DNA of 48,521 bases from Microbacterium sp. (GTDB lineage: Bacteria > Actinomycetota > Actinomycetes > Actinomycetales > Microbacteriaceae). Under the pieces are notes generated by a model, which was given only the letters and a program-made list of their open reading frames with translations, was not told the origin of the DNA and searched no databases. The stretch is taken from contig NZTV01000087.1 in NCBI GenBank assembly GCA_002703245.1, forward strand, positions 1-48,521, given 5' to 3'. Positions 42,949 through 48,521 of the stretch are shown here, one piece after another. Each line of letters begins with the position of its first letter. Within the stretch, counting starts at the first letter, position 1. The position numbers were made by a program, and so were the translations under genes.

Positions 42949-44499
42949 ATGACCATCGTTGAAGAAGGCGTTTCGAGCGTCTACGCCGCCCCGGGTCAGC
43001 GCGGATCGTTGGCCGACTATCGCGCCCGCTACGGCCACTACATCGGCGGCGCGTTCGTCGAACCCGTGAAGGGCCAGTACTTCGAGAACATCTCCCCCGT
43101 CAACGGAAAGCCGTTCTGCGAAGTCGGACGAGGCACCGTCGAAGACGTCGACCGCGCCGTCGACGTGGCTTGGCAGGCGTTCGAATCGTGGAAGCGCACG
43201 ACGCCGGCCGAACGTGCCGTCGTGCTGAACAAGATCGCCGACCGGATCGAGCAGAACCTCGAGATGATCGCGGTCGCCGAGACGTGGGAGAACGGCAAGC
43301 CGGTGCGCGAGACCCTCGCCGCCGACATCCCCCTCGCCGTCGATCACTTCCGCTATTTCGCCGGTGTGCTCCGGGCGCAGGAAGGCTCGCTCAGTCAGCT
43401 CGACGAGAACACCGTGGCCTATCACTTCAACGAGCCGTTGGGTGTGGTTGGGCAGATCATCCCGTGGAACTTCCCCATCCTCATGGCCACGTGGAAGCTC
43501 GCCCCCGCGCTGGCCGCCGGCAACTGCGTGGTGCTCAAGCCGGCCGAGCAGACCCCCGCGTCGATCCTGTTCCTGTTCGACCTCATCGGAGATCTGCTGC
43601 CGGCCGGTGTCGTGAACATCGTCAACGGGTTCGGCATCGAGGCCGGGGCTCCGCTCGCGCAGCACAAGCGCATCCGCAAGGTCGCCTTCACCGGAGAGAC
43701 CACCACGGGGCGACTGATCATGCAATACGCCTCGCAGAATCTCATTCCCGTCACTCTGGAGCTCGGCGGCAAGTCGGCCAACGTGTTCTTCGAGGACGTC
43801 GCCCAGAGCACCGACGACGCGTACTACGACAAGGCCCTCGAGGGCTTCACGATGTTCGCGCTGAACCAGGGCGAGGTGTGCACGTGCCCGTCGCGCGGGC
43901 TCATCCAGCGGTCGATCTACGACCGATTCCTCGGCGACAGCCTCGACCGGGTCGGCAAGATCAAGCAGGGCAACCCCCTCGACCCCGAGACGATGATCGG
44001 TGCGCAGGCATCGAACGACCAGCTGGAGAAGATCCTCAGCTACATCGACATCGGCAAGGCCGGCGGTGCGAAGCTGCTCACCGGAGGAGAGCGCGTCGAC
44101 CTCGGCGGTGACCTCAGCGAGGGCTACTACGTCGCCCCGACCGTGTTCGAGGGGTCGAACGACATGCGCATCTTCCAGGAGGAGATCTTCGGCCCGGTGG
44201 TCTCGGTCACTTCGTTCGACGACTTCGACGATGCGATCTCGATCGCCAACGACACCCTCTACGGCCTGGGCGCCGGAGTGTGGAGCCGTTCAGGCGACAT
44301 CGCCTACAAGGCCGGTCGTGCCATCGAAGCCGGCCGGGTGTGGACGAACACCTACCACCAGTACCCGGCCCACGCCGCGTTCGGCGGGTACAAGCAGTCC
44401 GGCATCGGACGTGAGAACCACCTGAAGATGCTCGACCACTACCAGCAGACGAAAAACCTGCTGGTGTCCTACGCCGAAGGCGCGATGGGCTTCTTCTGA
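42949..44499 (+). CDS. NAD-dependent aldehyde dehydrogenase
   Basis: A 516-aa aldehyde dehydrogenase of the AldB/ExaC acetaldehyde type. [12 protein letters not shown] (NAD/catalytic Asn), FTGETTTGR, the general base Glu in [12 protein letters not shown] and the nucleophile Cys in [11 protein letters not shown] are intact. It converts an aldehyde, probably acetaldehyde or chloroacetaldehyde-like short chains, to the acid. AAGGAG (42934-42939) gives a strong ribosome site for ATG 42949. It is followed by the DUF779 gene, a typical pair. Confidence 0.95.
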   Translation: MTIVEEGVSSVYAAPGQRGSLADYRARYGHYIGGAFVEPVKGQYFENISPVNGKPFCEVGRGTVEDVDRAVDVAWQAFESWKRTTPAERAVVLNKIADRIEQNLEMIAVAETWENGKPVRETLAADIPLAVDHFRYFAGVLRAQEGSLSQLDENTVAYHFNEPLGVVGQIIPWNFPILMATWKLAPALAAGNCVVLKPAEQTPASILFLFDLIGDLLPAGVVNIVNGFGIEAGAPLAQHKRIRKVAFTGETTTGRLIMQYASQNLIPVTLELGGKSANVFFEDVAQSTDDAYYDKALEGFTMFALNQGEVCTCPSRGLIQRSIYDRFLGDSLDRVGKIKQGNPLDPETMIGAQASNDQLEKILSYIDIGKAGGAKLLTGGERVDLGGDLSEGYYVAPTVFEGSNDMRIFQEEIFGPVVSVTSFDDFDDAISIANDTLYGLGAGVWSRSGDIAYKAGRAIEAGRVWTNTYHQYPAHAAFGGYKQSGIGRENHLKMLDHYQQTKNLLVSYAEGAMGFF

Positions 44500-44500
44500 T

Positions 44501-44529
44501 CCACCCTCGCCACGACGGGTGGGTCCTTA
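44501..44529 (+). terminator. Stem-loop after the aldehyde dehydrogenase gene
   Basis: CCACCC (44501-44506) pairs with GGGTGG (44517-44522), followed by a short TCCTTAC. Weak intrinsic terminator or attenuator, 2 nt after the stop. Confidence 0.5.
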
Positions 44530-44543
44530 CTCAGGCTGACCGC

Positions 44544-44585
44544 AGGTGGGGGGCCGGTTCGGCTGCCGAATCCGGCTCCCCACCT
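44544..44585 (+). repeat. Long hairpin between aldehyde dehydrogenase and DUF779 genes
   Basis: AGGTGGGG (44544-44551) and GCCGG and TTCGG pair with CCGAA, CCGGC and CCCCACCT (to 44585), giving a nearly 20-bp interrupted stem with a 3-nt loop. It ends 52 nt before the DUF779 ATG. Confidence 0.65.
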
Positions 44586-44637
44586 GAGTTGGGGCTCACC
44601 CCACCGGGCGGCCGAGACCGAACGAGAGGAGAAGGCG

Positions 44638-45039
44638 ATGGCGGAGACGACGACGTACAGTCGCGTGGCGGTGTCTGACGAGGCCGCGGGGCTGCTGCGC
44701 GAGCTGACCGCGACGCACGGAAAGCTGATGTTCCATCAGTCGGGCGGATGCTGTGACGGCAGCGCGCCGATGTGTTACCCCGTCGGGATGTTCCTGACGG
44801 GCCCATCCGATGTGCACCTCGGGTCGCTCGAGGTCGGTCTCGACGACCCCATCGAGGTCTACATCTCGGAGGCGCAGTTCGAGTACTGGAAGTACACCCA
44901 CATCACCATCGACGCCGTCCCCGGGCGCGGGGCGGGCTTCAGCGTCGAAGGCCCCACCGGCAAGAGGTTCATCATCCGGTCGCGGATGCTGACCGAGCCG
45001 GAACTGGAGGCGTTCGGGCTGGGCCCGGCCAGCGCTTGA
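44638..45039 (+). CDS. DUF779 protein
   Basis: A 133-aa soluble protein of family DUF779, found mostly next to aldehyde or alcohol dehydrogenase genes, as here and in Mycobacterium. Cysteines cluster in GGCCDGSAPMCY (about residues 40-51), suggesting metal or redox function; a biochemical role is not established in my knowledge. The GAGGAG stretch before ATG 44638 is a good ribosome site. Confidence 0.9.
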   Translation: MAETTTYSRVAVSDEAAGLLRELTATHGKLMFHQSGGCCDGSAPMCYPVGMFLTGPSDVHLGSLEVGLDDPIEVYISEAQFEYWKYTHITIDAVPGRGAGFSVEGPTGKRFIIRSRMLTEPELEAFGLGPASA

Positions 45040-45067
45040 TCCTCGCGAACCGGCGCGACGCCTGCGC

Positions 45068-45073
45068 TAGCGT
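45068..45073 (+). promoter_or_regulatory. Putative -10 element of the TMEM175-like gene (leaderless)
   Basis: TAGCGT, 6 nt before ATG 45080, without a ribosome binding site. Confidence 0.5.
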
Positions 45074-45079
45074 GTGCGC

Positions 45080-45715
45080 ATGGAGGAAGCCGCCCGCACC
45101 CGCGACGACTCGCAGCCGCTCCCCAGCGCCGAGCGGCTGAAGGCCTTCACCGACGCCGTTGTCGCCATCGCGATGACGTTGCTGATCCTGCCGCTGATGG
45201 AAAGTGTCAGCGACGCCGGGACCGAGAGCGGTTCGGTCTCGGAATGGTTCGTGGCGGAATGGACGGGCCTGTTCGCCTTCGCGTTGAGTTTCGTGCTCAT
45301 CGCCAACTTCTGGCTTGTGCATCACCGCCTCTTCGCCAAGGTCGAACGCGTCGACACGCCGCTGATGTGGCTCACGGTGCTGTGGATGTTCACCATCGTG
45401 TGGATGCCGGTGGCGACCGCGATCACCACCGCGTTCACGGAGGACACGGTGCAGCTGGTGGTCTACATCGGAACCCTGACGGTGACCTCCGCCGTCCTGG
45501 GGGTCACGCGGCTCTACCTGTCGCGTCACCCCTCTCTGTACGACGAACCGCCGGGCGATATGCGCGACGAGCTGATCGGGGGATGGACCATCACGGGACT
45601 GTTCGCGGTGGCGCTTGTGGTGAGTATCGTCTTCCCGGCGATCAGCTACGCCGCGCTGTTCCTCCTCGCGCTGCGGCCGCTGTTTCAGCGACTCGTGTTG
45701 CGGCGCCGCACCTGA
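45080..45715 (+). CDS. TMEM175-like (DUF1211) membrane protein, putative potassium channel
   Basis: A 211-aa protein with about six hydrophobic segments. The first helix carries RLKAFTDAVVAIAMTLLIL, matching the RxxxFSDxVxAI signature of TMEM175 channels (Thr in place of Ser). NFWLVHHRLFAKV matches the second-helix region. Bacterial members form tetrameric K+-conducting channels. ATG 45080 is chosen because TAGCGT ends 6 nt upstream; the in-frame GTG at 45074 would lie in the spacer. Confidence 0.88.
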   Translation: MEEAARTRDDSQPLPSAERLKAFTDAVVAIAMTLLILPLMESVSDAGTESGSVSEWFVAEWTGLFAFALSFVLIANFWLVHHRLFAKVERVDTPLMWLTVLWMFTIVWMPVATAITTAFTEDTVQLVVYIGTLTVTSAVLGVTRLYLSRHPSLYDEPPGDMRDELIGGWTITGLFAVALVVSIVFPAISYAALFLLALRPLFQRLVLRRRT

Positions 45716-45767
45716 GTGATCGGTCAGAGAATCCGCGTCGATTCGCTTTCGGGCACCACCGGATGCC

Positions 45768-45773
45768 TACCGT
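45768..45773 (+). promoter_or_regulatory. Putative -10 element of the MscS gene
   Basis: TACCGT ends 11 nt before ATG 45785 and 26 nt before GTG 45800. A transcript starting near 45780 would carry the AAGGGAG ribosome site for the GTG. Confidence 0.4.
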
Positions 45774-45784
45774 GGAGTCACGCA

Positions 45785-46972
45785 ATGGAAGGGAGCGGTG
45801 TGTTCTTCACCACCGATGACGACACCCTCGGCGAAAACGTCGCGGAGGCTCTCGAAGAGGGCTGGCGCACGTGGACCGGCTTCAGTATGGCCCTCGCGAT
45901 CGCGGTGGGCATCGCGATCGGCATCGCCATCGTGGTGGCCGTCATCCTCTCTCTCGTCGGAAGAAGGATGCCGTGGGCGCACGATCTGCACGCTCGACTG
46001 GCGTGGCCGTTCCGCGTCACCGTCCTGATCATCTCCGTCTTCGTGGCGACGATCGCCCTCCCGGGCGATGACCTCCGGAAGGGGGTGCAACACACCCTCG
46101 GCATCGCGCTCATCGCCTCGTCGGCGTGGTTGCTCGCGCGGGTGTTCCTGTTCTTCGTCGACAGTGGCACCAAGCGTTACAAACTCACCGAGAGCGAGAG
46201 TTTCTCGGCACGCAAGGCGCGGACCCAGCTGCAGATCATCCGGCGCCTGGTCGTCGCGGTGATCGTCATCTTCGCGCTGGGTGCGATCCTCATGACCTTC
46301 GACCAGGTGCGCGCGGTCGGCGCGAGTGTGCTCGCGTCGGCCGGTGTGGCATCCATCGTCGCCGGTCTGGCGGCCCAATCGATCCTGGGGAACCTGTTCG
46401 CGGGCGTGCAGCTGGCCTTCAGTGAGGCGATCCGTGTCGGCGACGTGGTGGTCGTGCAGGGCGAGTGGGGCAAGATCCGCGAGATCACCCTCAGTTACGT
46501 CGTGCTCGAGGTGTGGGATCAGCGCACTCTGGTGTTGCCGTGCACTTACTTCACGACGACCCCGTTCGAGAACTGGACCAAGCTGGGCAAGGCGCTGCTG
46601 GGCACGGTCTACTTCGATCTCGATTGGCGGGTCGACGTCGACGCGATGCGCGAGGAGCTCGACCGTGTGCTCGCCGAGACCGACCTGTGGGACCGGGTCG
46701 GCAGTGGCGTGGTCGTCACCGATGCGAGCGGCGGTCTCCTCCAGGTGCGGGTCATGGTCAGCGCGGCCGACTCCGACAAGATGTGGTCGCTGCGCTGCCT
46801 GGTGCGGGAGAAGCTCGCGGTCTGGGTGCGCAACGAGTATCCGGAGGCCCTTCCGCTGCAGCGGTTCCGGATGGATGTGCCCGATTCCGCCACGGCGAGC
46901 TCCGCGGGTGCGCTCAACGCCCGCGACTCCTCCGGTCCGGGCGGGGCGCTACCAGGCGAGCAGCAGCGGTAG
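45785..46972 (+). CDS. MscS-type small-conductance mechanosensitive channel
   Basis: A 395-aa channel that releases solutes on hypo-osmotic shock. Membrane helices are near 35-60, 75-95, 100-125 and 155-180. The pore helix is rich in Ala/Gly (GASVLASAGVASIVAGLAAQ), followed by the MscS signature QSILGNLFAGVQLAFSEAIR and the beta domain (VGDVVVVQGEWGKIREI). A variable C-terminal tail ends in Gly/Ser. ATG 45785 or GTG 45800; the latter has a better ribosome site. Its 3' end overlaps the convergent gene by 24 bp. Confidence 0.92.
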   Translation: MEGSGVFFTTDDDTLGENVAEALEEGWRTWTGFSMALAIAVGIAIGIAIVVAVILSLVGRRMPWAHDLHARLAWPFRVTVLIISVFVATIALPGDDLRKGVQHTLGIALIASSAWLLARVFLFFVDSGTKRYKLTESESFSARKARTQLQIIRRLVVAVIVIFALGAILMTFDQVRAVGASVLASAGVASIVAGLAAQSILGNLFAGVQLAFSEAIRVGDVVVVQGEWGKIREITLSYVVLEVWDQRTLVLPCTYFTTTPFENWTKLGKALLGTVYFDLDWRVDVDAMREELDRVLAETDLWDRVGSGVVVTDASGGLLQVRVMVSAADSDKMWSLRCLVREKLAVWVRNEYPEALPLQRFRMDVPDSATASSAGALNARDSSGPGGALPGEQQR

Positions 46973-48175
46973 CACCCACGTCAGCGCCCACCATCCGACG
47001 ATGATCCCGATGAGGATGATCGTCGAGCGGCGGATCCCGGTGCTCAGCCGCCGGCCTTGCGGGGCGACCCCCGGGGGTGGTCGCAACAGTCCCGGGGGCG
47101 CGTCGAAGGGGGTGGCCGTGCGCGCCGTGCCGGGTTCTGTCGGAGCCGGGGTTTCCGGCCGGCTGGTGCCGGCCGCCGCGTCCATCGCCGGCGGCACGGG
47201 TGCGGGGACCCCCGCCGTCGGGCCGACCGGGGCCGCCGTCGCGGGTGTGTGTGCGGCGTGACGGAGGCGGTCGTCGCGCCACCGCTCCCACTGGGCGAGC
47301 TTGTCGAGCATGGCCGCGACGGCACCGAACAGCCATGCCCACGTGGCCGGGTCGAGGGTGACGAAGTCACGTTTGGCGTAGAAGAAGAGCCAGTCGTCGA
47401 CGATCTCGACGTCGAGGGCGGCGGCGTTGTCGATGAACCGCGCCATGATGTCGGGGGTGAACAGGTAGAGCGCATCCGCCTCGTAGCCGCGCGGACAGAA
47501 CAGGGAGAAGTACCGGTCGAAGTCACCCTCGAGCCCCAGGTGCTGCTCCTTGCGGTACGACATCGGCAGGTTCGAACCGAACAGGCCGTTGTTGCTCGTG
47601 GCATCGAGCACGATGTGCGGCAGGGGGATGTCGAGTTTGACCGCCACATAGCCCCAACGGTGGGTGGTGCGGCTTCTGCCGTTCCCGGTGGAGTAGCGGT
47701 AGTTGGCGAATTCCACGAAACGCGGCCGGTCTCCGCGGACGACGTCGGTGGATCGCCGGCTCGATCCCTGGCGGAAGATCATGCCGGGCAGCGGTGGGGA
47801 CGCGATCGCGGGCAGGTAGCGGAGGTGGTTCGCCGAGGCGAACGCATCCAATCGGTATCGCCGTTCGCGGGTGCCGCGCCAGGTGCTGAAGACGCCGAGT
47901 CCGACGGCGAGGCCGACGACGGCCAACGCGATCATGGGTACCGCGAAGACCAGCAGCGACCATCCGCCGATTTCTGACGAGAGGCCGACGGCGATGGTGA
48001 GGAAGACGAAGAAAAAGGAGGGGAACACGATCAGGGCGACCAGCGCGATCGCGACGACCGTGCCGATGCGTGCGGCGTTCCATTCCGAGCCGGTCCTCCG
48101 ACGCATCGCGTGTGCGTGGGCGCGCACGGCCGCAGGGTCGACGGGGGAGGTGAGGGGTCGCGCATCGAACGACAT
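46949..48175 (-). CDS. Uncharacterised membrane protein
   Basis: A 408-aa protein. After a short cytoplasmic stretch, two membrane helices lie near 37-60 and 65-92. A large cytoplasmic-looking domain (about 95-300) with aromatic-rich segments (RFVEFANYRYSTG, RYFSLFCPRGYEADALYLF) follows, then a Pro/Ala-rich linker (about 310-375) and a C-terminal membrane helix (about 385-405). I recognise no characterised family. ATG 48175 is 7 nt after a minus-strand TAGCGT (48183-48188), suggesting a leaderless start; GTG 48184 would overlap that hexamer. Confidence 0.82.
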   Translation of the reverse strand: MSFDARPLTSPVDPAAVRAHAHAMRRRTGSEWNAARIGTVVAIALVALIVFPSFFFVFLTIAVGLSSEIGGWSLLVFAVPMIALAVVGLAVGLGVFSTWRGTRERRYRLDAFASANHLRYLPAIASPPLPGMIFRQGSSRRSTDVVRGDRPRFVEFANYRYSTGNGRSRTTHRWGYVAVKLDIPLPHIVLDATSNNGLFGSNLPMSYRKEQHLGLEGDFDRYFSLFCPRGYEADALYLFTPDIMARFIDNAAALDVEIVDDWLFFYAKRDFVTLDPATWAWLFGAVAAMLDKLAQWERWRDDRLRHAAHTPATAAPVGPTAGVPAPVPPAMDAAAGTSRPETPAPTEPGTARTATPFDAPPGLLRPPPGVAPQGRRLSTGIRRSTIILIGIIVGWWALTWVLPLLLAW

Positions 48176-48182
48176 GGCGCCC

Positions 48183-48188
48183 ACGCTA
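48183..48188 (-). promoter_or_regulatory. Putative -10 element of the 408-aa membrane protein gene (leaderless)
   Basis: TAGCGT on the minus strand, 7 nt before ATG 48175. Confidence 0.45.
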
Positions 48189-48242
48189 CTCAGGATGCGC
48201 TCGCCGCTGCGACGCGGATTCGGTCGGGGCAGCGGCTTCCGC

Positions 48243-48248
48243 TACCAT
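48243..48248 (+). promoter_or_regulatory. Putative -10 element of rpsF
   Basis: TACCAT would start a leader of about 105 nt before the rpsF GTG. The leader contains CATG-C-CGC and GCG-A-CATG arms (about 48272-48297) that can pair, and ends in GAAGGAGGTG. S6 operons in many bacteria are controlled through such leaders, but no consensus structure is clear. Confidence 0.4.
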
Positions 48249-48359
48249 AGGGGGGTTGTCTGCGCGCAGCATCATGCCGCGTGTCGTGGCGACATGCAAC
48301 ACACCCTCCTGCTGATGGGAAATGCCCGTCAGCCGTTCTAGTCCGAAGGAGGTGGGTAA

Positions 48360-48521
48360 GTGACGCATCAGTACGAACTCATGGTGATCCTGAACCCCGA
48401 GGTCGACGAGCGCCAGGTCGCTCCGAACCTCGACAAGTTCCTGAAGGTCATCACGAACGATGGTGGCTCGATCGACAACGTCGACATCTGGGGCCGCCGC
48501 CGTCTGGCCTACGAGATCCAG
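48360..48521 (+). CDS. rpsF: 30S ribosomal protein S6 (5' part; cut by the window end)
   Basis: The first 54 codons of rpsF. GTG 48360 follows GAAGGAGG (48345-48352); the protein begins [17 protein letters not shown] and continues in frame to [13 protein letters not shown] at the end of the window, all typical of S6. S6 pairs with S18 on the 30S platform. Downstream ssb and rpsR are expected outside the window. Confidence 0.95.
   Translation, partial: MTHQYELMVILNPEVDERQVAPNLDKFLKVITNDGGSIDNVDIWGRRRLAYEIQ

Overview
This is a high-GC (roughly 68-70%, estimated by eye) actinobacterial chromosome segment centred on the replication origin. Gene order, GIY-YIG and class E sortase genes, frequent GTG starts and a family of 35-bp palindromes carrying the GATCGAGTAG motif point to the Microbacteriaceae, most likely Microbacterium or a close relative; the genus is an inference from memory of related genomes, not a search result.

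Left part (1-14.2 kb). A collinear operon fhaA-fhaB-pstP-rodA-pbpA-pknA-like-pknB (62-8908) encodes the envelope growth and cell-division signalling module: two FHA proteins, a PP2C phosphatase, a SEDS glycosyltransferase, its class B PBP partner and two receptor Ser/Thr kinases. Most junctions are 4-bp stop/start overlaps. Facing it is a class E sortase operon (sortase, 51-aa membrane peptide, trpG-like amidotransferase). Then come crgA, a rhomboid protease, a cyclophilin, a membrane-anchored protein of unknown function, a YbaK-type deacylase and a NUDIX hydrolase. A compact cluster of DnaA boxes lies between crgA and the rhomboid gene.

Origin (14-31 kb). Leftward: dnaA-(oriC)-dnaN-recF-dciA(DUF721)-gyrB-gyrA-DUF3566-tRNA-Ile-tRNA-Ala. 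Rightward: rpmH-rnpA-yidD-yidC-jag-rsmG-[repeat/parS region with a GIY-YIG gene]-parA-parB-small conserved gene. The dnaA-dnaN gap holds at least six DnaA-box-like 9-mers; two more perfect boxes lie upstream of dnaA. Between jag and parA are six parS or parS-like 14-mers (four perfect, two sharing one substitution). From 27.86 to 29.31 kb, twelve 35-bp imperfect palindromes form two tandem composite arrays around the GIY-YIG gene, with parS sites embedded in them. I consider this the most unusual structure in the window.

Right part (31-48.5 kb). trxA, trxB, murJ and a DUF6049-type secreted/membrane protein run leftward; a PrmC-like methyltransferase and the CCA-adding enzyme run rightward. 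Next is an alcohol/aldehyde oxidation cluster (zinc alcohol dehydrogenase, divergent GAF-domain regulator, aldehyde dehydrogenase, DUF779 protein), then a TMEM175-like channel, an MscS-type channel, an uncharacterised membrane protein, and the start of rpsF, which runs off the window.

A recurring signal is a TANNNT hexamer 6-7 nt before a start codon that lacks a Shine-Dalgarno sequence (crgA, sortase, gene at 31430, CCA enzyme, TMEM175 gene, gene at 48175), which suggests many leaderless mRNAs. I saw no insertion sequence, prophage or CRISPR system.
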